A DNA stretch of 64,000 bases from Nocardia concava NBRC 100430 (GCF_000308815.1 NZ_BAFX01000064.1:1-64000), one strand, 5' to 3'. Positions 41,962-49,938 are shown, counted from the stretch's first letter. Notes: a model not told the origin generated them from the letters alone. Translations and numbers: made by a program.

Positions 41962-42129
41962 CGCAAACCTCACTCTCGCAACAAGTCCGAAGCCGCCCCA
42001 ACCGGAGCACCCCCACCCTCGTCGCCCCCGCTTGCACCCCCCTTGCACCGCACTGTCACTCACCGCGCGGTGCGGTTCCGGACCATCCCGCAACAGTGAA
42101 TCGACCGCGACAAACCCGAGGTGACAACC

Positions 42130-42621
42130 ATGCGCCCCACCCGCTACACCGTCGATCGGCAGGGCCCCGGCCGCCTGAGCATCATGGCCAAGCCACGCGG
42201 TGGCGAATGGCTCGAAGACGAGATGGCCGCCCTGAAGTCCTGCGGCGTGGACATTTTGGTCTGCGCCCTGACCCCCGCCGAACTCGACGAATGCGGCCTC
42301 GCCGCCGAACCCCACACCGCCCGCAACGCGGGCCTGCACTTCGTCCCCCTCCCCATCCCGGACCGCGGCGTTCCCGACCGGGAATCGATCCTGCCAACCC
42401 TCCGGCACCTCGCCGCAGAACTGACCAACGGAGCCCATATCCTCACCCACTGCCGCTACGGCATCGGCCGCGCCTCCCTCCTGGCCGCCTCCCTCCTCGT
42501 GCTGACCGGCACCGCACCCACCGCGGCATGGAACGGTGTCGAAAAGGCCCGCGGCCTGCCCGTTCCGGACACCCCAGAACAACGCGACTGGATCGGCGAA
42601 CTGGGACCCGTCAGCGGTTGA
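42130..42621 (+). CDS. Dual-specificity/tyrosine phosphatase-like protein
   Basis: 163 residues from ATG 42130 (a GTG at 42121 is also possible). The catalytic signature HCRYGIGRAS (Cys108, Arg114) is the HCX5R loop of the Cys-based PTP superfamily, embedded in ILTHCRYGIGRASLLAASLLVL as in cyclin-dependent-kinase-inhibitor-3-like and archaeal DSPs. The general-acid region is probably IPDRGVPDRES. It stands 117 bases before a Ser/Thr kinase on the same strand, so the pair may write and erase the same phosphorylations. Confidence 0.85.
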   Translation: MRPTRYTVDRQGPGRLSIMAKPRGGEWLEDEMAALKSCGVDILVCALTPAELDECGLAAEPHTARNAGLHFVPLPIPDRGVPDRESILPTLRHLAAELTNGAHILTHCRYGIGRASLLAASLLVLTGTAPTAAWNGVEKARGLPVPDTPEQRDWIGELGPVSG

Positions 42622-42701
42622 CGCCCTGCGAATCACGCGAGGGACCCGGTCCGGGCGATGCGCGACAAATGGAGGTGGAATGTCTCTATTGTCGAAAACG
42701 G

Positions 42702-42736
42702 GTCGATCGGAGGGGATGGAGTCGATCGGAGGGGAT
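42702..42736 (+). repeat. Direct repeat with duplicated Shine-Dalgarno before the kinase gene
   Basis: The 16-base unit GTCGATCGGAGGGGAT occurs at 42702-42717 and again at 42721-42736. The second copy supplies GGAGGGG just before the ATG at 42739. The duplication may act as a standby ribosome site. Confidence 0.75.
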
Positions 42737-42738
42737 CA

Positions 42739-44526
42739 ATGCGGGTCGATCAACTGGTGGCTGGGCGGTATCGGCTGCGCCAGCGGGTGGGGGCCGGTGC
42801 GCACGGGGCGGTGTGGCGGGCCGTCGATGAGAGGTTGCGGAGAACGGTGGCGCTCAAGCATGCGCTGTCGTCGGAGGAGGAGGGTAGCGGGCGGGTTGAC
42901 GCGCTGAAGCGCGAAGCGCGGATGCTGGCGCAGTTGAATCATCCGAATATCGTCACGGTGTTCGACGTGGTGCCCGAGGACGGCGAATGGTGGCTGGTCA
43001 TGGAATTCGTTCCGGGGCACAGTCTCAACGACCTCGGCGTGCTGCCGCCCGAGCGCGTGGCGCACCTGGGTGCGCAGGTGGCCGGGGCGCTGGAGGCCGT
43101 GCATGCGGCCGGGGTCGTGCACCGCGACATCAAACCGAGCAATGTGCTCGTCACCGACAATGATCGCGCCAAACTCGGTGACTTCGGGATCTCGCGCACC
43201 GTGTACGCCGACGAAACCCTCACCGCTACCGGCGCATTCGCGGGCACGCTGGGCTTCATGGCCCCGGAGATGGCCGCCGAACAGCGCGAGCCCACCGTCA
43301 GTTCGGACGTGTTCTCGCTCGGCGCAACGCTTTTCGCGGCCGTCGAGGGCAAATCGCCGTTCGGTGATTCGGGGCATCCGGCGTCGATTCTGCGCCGGAC
43401 CGTGGATGGCGATATCGACCCACCACGCCGGGCCGGACCACTCGCTCCACTGCTGACCGACATGCTCCGCGCCAGTCCGTCGAAACGCCCGACCGCAGGG
43501 CAGGTGCGCGAACGACTTGAGGAACTGGCCACACTGCCGCCCACGGCACAACCCGGCCGCCCGAGGGTTTCCGGCCGCGCGCGCTGGGCACTGGCCCTCG
43601 CGGCGGTGACGCTGGTGCTGGCCCTGCTCGGCTGGCTTGCGATCGCGCGCCCGTTCGACGCCGCCCGCACACCGGCCGCGGCACATCGGCTTTCGGTGAT
43701 CGGCGATGCCCGCACCGCCGACCCCTGTGCCCTCGCCGACCCCCAGACGGTCGCCCAATTCGACGGCGCGTCCCGGCAGAACCCGGAGGCGGGCGATTTC
43801 AATCGCTGCGACATCATCCTGCATCCGGGCGGCGGCATGGTGAATGTCGTCTTCAGCCTGGAGAATCCGACGCCGGAGACCCCGACCGGCTCCATCGAGC
43901 AGACCGGCTCCTTCGGATTGCTGCGCTCCGCCGCGCGCGCCGATCGCTGCTTCCGGATCGTGTTGCTGCCCGATCGATTTCAGATCGGCGTGGAGGCCGA
44001 GAAGTTCCGCGACGGCCGCTTCGACCTGTGCGCGATCGCGGACGTCGCCGCGGCGGGCGCGGTCGCCGTGGCGGCCCGGGGGACATTGCCGCGCCGATCC
44101 GCGGTGCGCCCGGCGGCCTCCCTGTTCCATGCCGACGCCTGCAATCTCCTCGATCCCGAGGGCCTCTCGCAGTACCCGGGCGTGAACGCCAAGGAGCCCG
44201 AAATCGGTTTCGGCAATTGGGAATGCCGCTGGCGCAGCACCACCGCCCCCGGCTATCTGCGCGTCGCCTTCGATCGCCGGGACCCGATGACCGCGGGCGA
44301 CGGACAACCCATCGCGCTGCCCGACCACACGGGATACCTGCGACTCGACGACACCGACGACACCTGCCGGGTAGGCATCGTGCATCGGGAGTACGTCAGC
44401 TCCGACTCCACCCGCAAGGTCGAACTCGTGGACGTGGTCGTCGCGGGCCCGCAGGCGCCCGAGCGGCGCTGCCAGCTCGCCACCGCACTCGCGACCTCGG
44501 TGGCGGCCCGGATGCCCTCGCCATGA
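42739..44526 (+). CDS. Transmembrane Ser/Thr protein kinase (PASTA-less) with duplicated exported sensor
   Basis: 595 residues. The kinase domain (about 10-265) is complete: glycine loop VGAGAHGAVW, Lys in TVALKHAL, HRDIKPSN (about 127-134), DFG (about 148), and APEMAAEQ. One transmembrane helix is at about 287-305. Outside, two similar ~110-residue domains each begin with an Asp-Cys motif (TADPCALADPQTVAQF and ADACNLLDPEGLSQY) and end in a cysteine strand; this resembles DUF3558-like exported domains. It is thus a Hanks-type receptor kinase whose ectodomain could bind an envelope ligand. Start ATG 42739 with GGAGGGG upstream. Confidence 0.93.
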   Translation: MRVDQLVAGRYRLRQRVGAGAHGAVWRAVDERLRRTVALKHALSSEEEGSGRVDALKREARMLAQLNHPNIVTVFDVVPEDGEWWLVMEFVPGHSLNDLGVLPPERVAHLGAQVAGALEAVHAAGVVHRDIKPSNVLVTDNDRAKLGDFGISRTVYADETLTATGAFAGTLGFMAPEMAAEQREPTVSSDVFSLGATLFAAVEGKSPFGDSGHPASILRRTVDGDIDPPRRAGPLAPLLTDMLRASPSKRPTAGQVRERLEELATLPPTAQPGRPRVSGRARWALALAAVTLVLALLGWLAIARPFDAARTPAAAHRLSVIGDARTADPCALADPQTVAQFDGASRQNPEAGDFNRCDIILHPGGGMVNVVFSLENPTPETPTGSIEQTGSFGLLRSAARADRCFRIVLLPDRFQIGVEAEKFRDGRFDLCAIADVAAAGAVAVAARGTLPRRSAVRPAASLFHADACNLLDPEGLSQYPGVNAKEPEIGFGNWECRWRSTTAPGYLRVAFDRRDPMTAGDGQPIALPDHTGYLRLDDTDDTCRVGIVHREYVSSDSTRKVELVDVVVAGPQAPERRCQLATALATSVAARMPSP

Positions 44527-44562
44527 GTCCGATCGGGCCGCCGCGCCGAAACCGATTCGCCC

Positions 44563-45108
44563 TCAGTAGTTGTCGCACGCTTCCCACGCGGCGTCCCGTG
44601 CCTTCTCTATCGCGTCCTTGGCCACATTCATCGCTTCCGAACTCCCGTGCGCGAGGATCAGGTCGACTTGGGCGCGGTACTTGGTCGCGATTTCCCGGAG
44701 CAGTGCGGCGATCGCCTGATCCGCGTCCTTTTGGAGGGCAGTGTCGATGCGCTGTGCCACATCGCGATAGGCGGTGACGGACGCCGCGGCCTTGCCGTCG
44801 ACATCGGATCCCCACCAGCCACCCGCCGCGTTCAAGGCTTCGACCAGCGCGTTGTATGCCGTCACCGAGGCATCGTCATAGGCGGTCAGTGCCCTGCACG
44901 CCTCCATGGTGGCCCGCACGCGCGCGAGCGAGGTCGCGGCCGCCGACGACGAGGAGTGCTCCCGGGATAGAGAAGTCGCGACCGCGGTATTCGGCAAGGC
45001 CGTGCCGCTGATGGTGTTCGAGCACGCGCCCACCACGGCGAGCCCGAAAGACACTGCGGCAATCGAGAGTACGAGCCCGATCCTGCCTATCCTGGTGTTC
45101 CCCCTCAT
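44563..45108 (-). CDS. Putative lipoprotein, helical, 181 residues
   Basis: Signal peptide with lipobox VGAC (Cys29), then a Ser/Thr-rich linker with SREHSSSSAAATS and a helical domain with three further cysteines/tryptophans (MEACRALTAYDD, NAAGGWWGSDVDG, WEACDNY at the end). Length and helical character resemble nocardial hypothetical lipoproteins. It is convergent with the receptor kinase (36 bases between stops) and divergent from the FHA gene (84 bases between starts), so it is likely regulated with them. Possibly a ligand or partner of the kinase ectodomain; that is inference. Confidence 0.75.
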   Translation of the reverse strand: MRGNTRIGRIGLVLSIAAVSFGLAVVGACSNTISGTALPNTAVATSLSREHSSSSAAATSLARVRATMEACRALTAYDDASVTAYNALVEALNAAGGWWGSDVDGKAAASVTAYRDVAQRIDTALQKDADQAIAALLREIATKYRAQVDLILAHGSSEAMNVAKDAIEKARDAAWEACDNY

Positions 45109-45192
45109 GGCAGACAGCGTGGCAGCACGGTCGGGGACCGGTCCCGAATCCGCTGCCTACCTTGGATTCCGGGGGCGACGACGGAGGTCGGG

Positions 45193-46020
45193 ATGAGTGG
45201 ATTGCGGCGGCTGTCGGAGAACCACGACAGCCTGGCCTACGGAGTGCCCGAATCGGCGGCCGGCACCATCTACGCGCTCGCGGTGACCGGCGGCGTCAGC
45301 GCGCCCCCCGAGGAGGGCCTGCGAATCCGCTTCGGCCGCAATCGACCCGAGGTCGATGTCTGCGTCGGCGGCGACGACCGCAAGGTCAGCCGCACCCAGG
45401 GCCTGCTGACCCGTCACCGGAACCGCTGGTGGCTCAGCAATATCGGCCGTCTCCCCATGCGATTGCCCGGCTCCCGCATGCTGTTCACCGAAGAGGACCC
45501 GATCCCCCTCGACCCCGGCTACACCCCACTGTTCGTAGCCGGATCCGGCCACCGCGAACACCTCCTGGAGCTGTACGTCACCCGCCCCGACCGCGACCAC
45601 AACCCAGTCCACCCCGCCGACCCCACCGCCCCACCCAAAACTTGGCACCTCTCCACCACCGAGCGCCTGGCCCTGGTAGTCCTAGCCCAGCGCTACCTCC
45701 TACAGGAGCCCTACCCCCAGCCCATGGCCTGGCGCCAGGCCGCGATCCACCTGGACGACCGTCACCCCGACGCAGGCTGGACCCCCAAACGCATCGAGCA
45801 CCTCGTCGAACGAGTCCGCGCCCGCCTCTCCGCCGACGGCGTCCCTGGCCTCACCCGAGAAGAAGTGGGCGAACCCGTCGGAAACATGCTGAACCACAAC
45901 TTGATCCGCGCCCTAATGGAATCCACCACCCTGGTCCCACCCGACCTACGCCTCCTCGACCACCGAACCCCCGGTGTCGGCCCGCCCACAGACTTCGCCG
46001 AGCACCCATCACCCCAGTGA
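45193..46020 (+). CDS. FHA-domain protein with C-terminal helical domain
   Basis: 275 residues. The N-terminal part (about 40-110) has FHA landmarks: LRIRFGRNRPEVDVCVGG, then DRKVSRTQGLLTRHRNRWWLSNIG; the usual SxxH is changed to SRTQ, so phosphothreonine affinity may be altered. The C-terminal half has a winged-helix-like pattern (LSTTERLALVVLAQRYL, WTPKRIEHLVERVRARLSADG). FHA proteins read Ser/Thr-kinase output, and the kinase gene lies 0.7 kb upstream, so this is the probable reader of the same pathway. Confidence 0.85.
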   Translation: MSGLRRLSENHDSLAYGVPESAAGTIYALAVTGGVSAPPEEGLRIRFGRNRPEVDVCVGGDDRKVSRTQGLLTRHRNRWWLSNIGRLPMRLPGSRMLFTEEDPIPLDPGYTPLFVAGSGHREHLLELYVTRPDRDHNPVHPADPTAPPKTWHLSTTERLALVVLAQRYLLQEPYPQPMAWRQAAIHLDDRHPDAGWTPKRIEHLVERVRARLSADGVPGLTREEVGEPVGNMLNHNLIRALMESTTLVPPDLRLLDHRTPGVGPPTDFAEHPSPQ

Positions 46021-46040
46021 CGAGCTGCATTAGGGGGTTG

Positions 46041-46676
46041 TCAGGGCCCGGGCATGGGGTCATCCTCCAGGTGGGAGCGATTATCTATTTCCCGGCGCCG
46101 GGCTGTCATTCGCCACGCCACGACGATGCTCATACCCGTGACTGCGAGTGCTGCAGCCCAGAGGAGTGCGAATCCGATCCTGGTCATCGTCGCGAGTCCA
46201 GCGGTTTTCAGGAATGTTGATGAGAAGGTCCAGATCAGTGCTACCACTCCTGGGCCGATGAACGTCACGAAATTTGGGCTGATCCAACCGATGAATCGGA
46301 TTGGGCGGGGTTGCCTTGCGTGCCAGTCTTCCCACAGCAGTCCTCCGGGGACCCGCGGGCTCAGCACGTCCTTGATGTACCGACCAACGACGAGCGTGCC
46401 GAAGTGCGCCGAGCTGTACCGTGCGCACAGGGCGTACGAGGTAAACGGGAGGATCAGCAACATTCGAATGCGGGAAGGGCTCGCCAACGCAAAGGTGAAA
46501 ATAGCTCCAGCGGAGGTCAGTTGCAAGGCAAAGATGCTCTGCTGGACCGACAAAGCGTGCACCACCTCGGCACGAAGGGCCGTGAACTCAGCCAGAGCGC
46601 TCTCGGTGTCGTCGCCGGACTCCTGAAAATTCCGTGTAGATCTAAAGTGGGAGAACATGTTTCGAGCGCGCGCCAC
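46041..46676 (-). CDS. Four-helix membrane protein, unknown (island edge)
   Basis: 211 residues. An N-terminal cytoplasmic part with an acidic stretch (QESGDDTESALAEFTAL) is followed by helices (IFALQLTSAGAIFTFALA; MLLILPFTSYALCA; VTFIGPGVVALIWTF; IGFALLWAAALAVTGMSIVVAW) and a basic tail. Codon usage and base composition are less GC-biased than those of the genes to its left, as expected of acquired DNA. No family recognised. It marks the left edge of the accessory block. Confidence 0.65.
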   Translation of the reverse strand: MARARNMFSHFRSTRNFQESGDDTESALAEFTALRAEVVHALSVQQSIFALQLTSAGAIFTFALASPSRIRMLLILPFTSYALCARYSSAHFGTLVVGRYIKDVLSPRVPGGLLWEDWHARQPRPIRFIGWISPNFVTFIGPGVVALIWTFSSTFLKTAGLATMTRIGFALLWAAALAVTGMSIVVAWRMTARRREIDNRSHLEDDPMPGP

Positions 46677-46789
46677 GACCGCAAATGATAGCGACGGCGA
46701 ACGTTCCAGATCACTCGGTTACAGGTACTAGGGGCGAAAGCGACGACAGCGTGCGTTGGCTCAGATGATCAGATGGGACGGTGTGCGGC

Positions 46790-46905
46790 CTAGCTGACCT
46801 CGAACCGACTGTGGCAGTTGCGGCAGTAGATGCCCGGCCTCGAAGGGCGTGCGTGAAACGCGAATCTTGCGGCCACAGTCGCACGCGGCGGCACTGCCGT
46901 TGTTG
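46790..46905 (-). pseudogene. Decayed zinc-ribbon-like reading frame
   Basis: On the minus strand two frames carry adjacent parts of one motif: CDCGRKIRVSRTPFEAG in one and GIYCRNCHSRFEVS plus stop in another. A single-base deletion near 46832 would join them into a CxC/CxxC zinc ribbon. It lies just beside the oldest integrase remnant and may be a broken cargo gene. Confidence 0.35.
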
Positions 46906-46919
46906 CTGGACTGCCGACC

Positions 46920-47108
46920 GCCGTCCAGGTTCGGCTCGCGATGCCGCCCGCGAGGTCGGGCTGAAAGGGGTTGTCCCCCACGGCCTCCGCCATACGGCCG
47001 CCTCCTTGGCCGTCAACGCGGATGCGAACATCAGGTTGTCCGGCGGATGTTAGGACACAAGTCCGCTGTCCTAACCTCTGACCTCGCGGGCCAACTGAGG
47101 GCCGGATG
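46920..47108 (+). pseudogene. Integrase C-terminal remnant (oldest layer)
   Basis: A stretch of tyrosine recombinase catalytic domain: LKGVVPHGLRHTAASLAV is in one frame and RRMLGHKSAVLTSDLAGQL in the next, separated by a frameshift near 47040. The same segments occur intact in the integrase at 62267 (NGVVPHGLRHTAASLA, KMLGHKTAMLTLDLYGHL). The catalytic tyrosine is lost (DLA in place of DLY). An att-like tRNA fragment follows, as in the other two layers. Confidence 0.8.
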
Positions 47109-47156
47109 AATGGAGAAGGCCATCCGATGATCGCCGGATGGCATTCTACCTTGGTG

Positions 47157-47205
47157 CCGAGTGTAGGACTCGAACGCACACGTCCTTCTGGACAACGGTT
47201 TTGAG
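47157..47205 (-). repeat. att-like tRNA-Leu 3' fragment, degenerate copy
   Basis: 49 bases match the 50-base 3' tRNA segment at 62929-62978 with three substitutions and one deleted T. It marks the junction between the oldest layer and the middle island. Confidence 0.82.
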
Positions 47206-47375
47206 CTGGTGCTTCTCGGCGTTTGTGAGGATTGGCCGCCGTTGGGGACGGACGGCGCCATCGACTGACCGGCGGCTTCGGTCATTGGTGGTGTTGGTCC
47301 AGGACGACTACGTCTGGTGCCCCTGCGGACCGATTGCGGACCTATCGTGGGAGGGCGACCGAAAGGATGCTCTGA

Positions 47376-47549
47376 ATGTCCGAACTGCTAGCGCCCGAGT
47401 GGATTGCGCGCGATTGCCTCTACATTCGTGGTGATCTGGTTACCTACCAGGGCAAGCTGTATTCATGCACGAATGAACATGCGGCCGACGTAGCCAAGAC
47501 TCCTGGAACCGAGCTGGGTGAGTTTTTTTGGGAGGTCGCCTGGGGGTAG
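47376..47549 (+). CDS. 57-residue chitin-binding-like (CBM5/12-type) mini-protein
   Basis: A short frame preceded by AAAGGA nine bases upstream. The product has the CBM5/12 pattern: an N-terminal Trp (LLAPEWIARD), then YIRGDLVTYQGKLYSC with the GDxVxYxGxxY core, a loop with PGTELG, and the final FFWEVAWG. In chitinases and phage tail proteins this ~45-residue fold binds chitin or related glycans. Here it stands alone without a signal peptide or enzyme, so it could be a phage-derived remnant or a small carbohydrate sensor. Two cysteines (Cys14, Cys31) could pair. Confidence 0.6.
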   Translation: MSELLAPEWIARDCLYIRGDLVTYQGKLYSCTNEHAADVAKTPGTELGEFFWEVAWG

Positions 47550-47624
47550 TGAGGGCTTGCCTGGCTGATGACTAGGACCTCCCATCTTCCTCATACTGGC
47601 CGCCCTCAGTGGAAGGAGGGCGGG

Positions 47625-48740
47625 TCAAGGATGGCGAAGCCACCGAGTAGCGGAATTCGCAATCTCGTACAGCGGCGGCCGGAAGCTGTCGGGGCGTTGT
47701 TCGGCGAGCATTGCGCGCAACGCATGTGTGGCGGAAGGGTCGATCGCGTGGACCAGCTCGGCGATGCGCCGCACGGTGAGGGCGTCGACGCCATGGGCTC
47801 GCGCATGGGCCGCGTAGTTGTCGATAACCTCCAGCGATTCCTTTGTCGGCATTCGGATCTCGGCGCGTTCGCCAGCGGCCCTGCGGCGTTCGATGTCGAG
47901 TTCGCTGAAACCGCTTCGGCGATCCCGCAACAACTGCTCCGCCTGCTCGAGGCTTGTCGTTGGCAACAACGGTCCGGCGAGCGACGAACTGGCCAGTGCC
48001 TGCGCGTTCACCTCATAGACTCGGGTGGCGTCATCGGTCAGGTTCACCCTCGCGTCTCGCTGAGTTTCGACCGTGCCGCGCCATCCCTTAGCTGCGGCAG
48101 CAAGCAGCGCCGTGGCTTCCGAGGGGTGCCAAGACCAGATCTCGTTGAAGGGCATGACATCACGCGCTGTCAGGTTGTTGACTCGAGATCCGTCGAGTTC
48201 GTCGATTCGAGCTCGTACTTCGGTCGGTGACAGTTCGCCGTCCAAGCCGGGACCCGCGATCAGGACGCGAGTAGGGATCCCGGATCGCATGGCGGCGGCG
48301 AGGGCGAGCGAGTCGGCCAGCGGGCTACGCAGACTACTCTCGTGCCCCTCTGCGATGACATCGCCACCGACATCCACCACAACCAATTCATCGGCGCCGA
48401 ATACCGTTGCCGCACGGCGTATCAGATCGGCCATCCCGACCGCGCCACCCGCCGCCTCGAGCAACACGAGCGGCAAATCCATGCAGCCCGCCAGCCGCGG
48501 CAACGTCGAGTCACCCGTGCGCAGCGCGGCGCTCTCACGAACCACCGCAATCCCGCCACTCTCAACGAGGCCAACGAAATCCGCACGCACTCTGGGCCCG
48601 GGTGTGGGGTCGATCATGAACCGATCCCACGAGTAACTCATGGTCGCCGTGATCCCCAACTCCGGCATGGCAGAGGCGACTATGGCGGAGGTGATTGCAT
48701 CGCCTCCGCCGCCGGCGGCTATCGCGATCGCAGTGTGCAT
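47625..48740 (-). CDS. DUF1152-family protein
   Basis: 371 residues from ATG 48740. The N-terminus HTAIAIAAGGGGDAITSAIV is the glycine-rich nucleotide-binding-like loop of DUF1152 proteins, followed by a Rossmann-like core (LPLVLLEAAGGAVGMADLI, ADELVVVDVGGDVIAEG, IPTRVLIAGPGLDGELSP). The C-terminal ~120 residues are helical. These proteins are of unknown function, perhaps NAD- or nucleotide-sugar-linked. It is divergent from a GntR regulator 70 bases away that probably controls it. Part of the middle island. Confidence 0.8.
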   Translation of the reverse strand: MHTAIAIAAGGGGDAITSAIVASAMPELGITATMSYSWDRFMIDPTPGPRVRADFVGLVESGGIAVVRESAALRTGDSTLPRLAGCMDLPLVLLEAAGGAVGMADLIRRAATVFGADELVVVDVGGDVIAEGHESSLRSPLADSLALAAAMRSGIPTRVLIAGPGLDGELSPTEVRARIDELDGSRVNNLTARDVMPFNEIWSWHPSEATALLAAAAKGWRGTVETQRDARVNLTDDATRVYEVNAQALASSSLAGPLLPTTSLEQAEQLLRDRRSGFSELDIERRRAAGERAEIRMPTKESLEVIDNYAAHARAHGVDALTVRRIAELVHAIDPSATHALRAMLAEQRPDSFRPPLYEIANSATRWLRHP

Positions 48741-48810
48741 GACCCCTCGATACCTGTTCCCCGATCCGTATAGTGGCCAGTGGCATATGGTAGTTGGCGG
48801 AGGTGGCGGT
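48741..48810. promoter_or_regulatory. Divergent promoter with AGTGGC repeats (putative GntR operator)
   Basis: AGTGGCC at 48772-48778 and AGTGGCATA at 48779-48787 form a direct repeat between the DUF1152 and GntR starts. The half-site AGTGGCATA recurs in the large palindrome at 49596-49639, downstream of the GntR gene, so both could be bound by the same regulator. Confidence 0.5.
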
Positions 48811-49557
48811 GTGCCCGAGATCCAGGAAGTGCTGCCGAAGTACAAGCAGATCTTCGGCTATCTGAAAGACCAGATCATTCGCGGAGATCTGCCTCCCGGT
48901 GCGGAGGTTCCTTCCGAGCGAGAACTCGCGGCCGCGTGGAAGGTCGCCCGGCCGACAGCGGCGAAGGCGCTTCAGGCGCTGCGCCAAGACGGGCTCGTCG
49001 AATCGCGCCAGGGCTCGGGCACATTCGTGCGTGAGCCGCATGCCGCGCCTCGGGCACGCGAGCGGCTTGCGCGCGCCGCCGCGCTGGGTACCGCGTATTC
49101 CGACTCCGAAAGCGTCGAGTTCCCGTTCGTCGGCATTGTCGCCGGACCTGATTACGTAACCGAAGCTCTGGGTCTCTCCGCTGGCAGTCAGGTCGTCCAA
49201 CGCCAGCGGATCATTTCCAGTAAGATCGGCGGCCTCGTCGAGTTTTCGACCTCATGGTTCTCGGCGAGTCTGGCCGATGTCGCGCCGCGGCTGCTGCTCA
49301 CCGAACGCGTAGGTGGCGGCACGCTGGGCTACCTCGCCAAAGCTGCCGGTATACGAGCCACGTCGGCCCGCGATCGGGGATGCTCCCGGTTCGCGTCCGC
49401 GACCGAGCGGACCGCCCTCGGTCTGCTGGACCCTTCGCCGGTGCTGGTGTACTGGCTGGTGGCCTACGACTCGGCCGATGTCCCAATCCAATTCGATGAA
49501 GCCGTCTACCCGCCCGAGCGTTGGGCGTTCAAGCAGGAGTACCCCGTAGACATCTAG
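48811..49557 (+). CDS. GntR-family regulator (HutC/UTRA type)
   Basis: 248 residues from the GTG at 48811, which has GGAGG eight bases upstream; ATG 48787 would add a glycine-rich leader. N-terminal winged helix-turn-helix (LPKYKQIFGYLKDQIIRGDLPPGAEVPSERELA, ARPTAAKALQALRQDG) and a C-terminal UTRA-like effector domain (QVVQRQRIISSK, VEFSTSWF, PVLVYWLVAYDSADVPI). It binds a small metabolite and represses. Targets are likely its divergent neighbour DUF1152 and the operon beginning at 49678. Confidence 0.9.
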   Translation: MPEIQEVLPKYKQIFGYLKDQIIRGDLPPGAEVPSERELAAAWKVARPTAAKALQALRQDGLVESRQGSGTFVREPHAAPRARERLARAAALGTAYSDSESVEFPFVGIVAGPDYVTEALGLSAGSQVVQRQRIISSKIGGLVEFSTSWFSASLADVAPRLLLTERVGGGTLGYLAKAAGIRATSARDRGCSRFASATERTALGLLDPSPVLVYWLVAYDSADVPIQFDEAVYPPERWAFKQEYPVDI

Positions 49558-49595
49558 TGCGCGACGATCGCACACCGAGAAATTCCCGCAACCCG

Positions 49596-49639
49596 TAACT
49601 GGTCTATGCCACTAGGCGTACAGTGGCATAGACCACTTA
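49596..49639. promoter_or_regulatory. Large palindrome (18-bp arms), probable operator
   Basis: TAACTGGTCTATGCCACT (49596-49613) and AGTGGCATAGACCACTTA (49622-49639) are complementary at 17 of 18 positions, with 8 bases between. It lies 39 bases upstream of the winged-helix gene and 39 bases after the GntR gene. Length and symmetry suit a dimeric repressor. Confidence 0.75.
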
Positions 49640-49677
49640 GGGCGTATGGAGTCGGCAACCGACGGCGGGGTACGACG

Positions 49678-49938
49678 ATGGCGTTGACCGAGGCGGAAGC
49701 GAAAGTCCTTGGCACCCTGTTCTTCTTGGGCGCGGGACAAGTTCTCACGGTCCAGCAGATCCGGCTACGTACCGGGCTCGGCGACGGCTCGGTCCGGCGT
49801 GCGCTGGTTCGGCTTGTTCGTACCGGTCTGGTGCGCAGCACACCAGGAAGTCCAGCGAGCTGGCGACCGACCGAGCGCGGCCTCCTGGCGGTCAAGAAGT
49901 CCGCCTACAGCGACTACATTGCGGAGGTTGTCCGATGA
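49678..49938 (+). CDS. Small winged-helix DNA-binding protein
   Basis: 86 residues from ATG 49678. A single helix-turn-helix with wing: LTEAEAKVLGTLFFLGAGQ, LTVQQIRLRTGLGDGSVRRALVRLVRTGLVR and SPASWRPTERGLLA. This is the size of PadR/MarR-like mini-regulators encoded in mobile elements. The first gene of a three-gene run directly behind the large palindrome; its stop overlaps the next start by ATGA. Confidence 0.8.
   Translation: MALTEAEAKVLGTLFFLGAGQVLTVQQIRLRTGLGDGSVRRALVRLVRTGLVRSTPGSPASWRPTERGLLAVKKSAYSDYIAEVVR

Noticed and set aside
40946..42124. Plus-strand frames over the FAD monooxygenase
   Set aside because: Pro/Arg/Thr-rich shadows without start signals; the flavin motifs are on the minus strand.
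42000..42636. N-terminal extension of the FAD monooxygenase
   Set aside because: The open frame upstream of 41961 is complementary to the phosphatase gene and lacks a Rossmann start; the GxGxxG motif begins at the ATG chosen.
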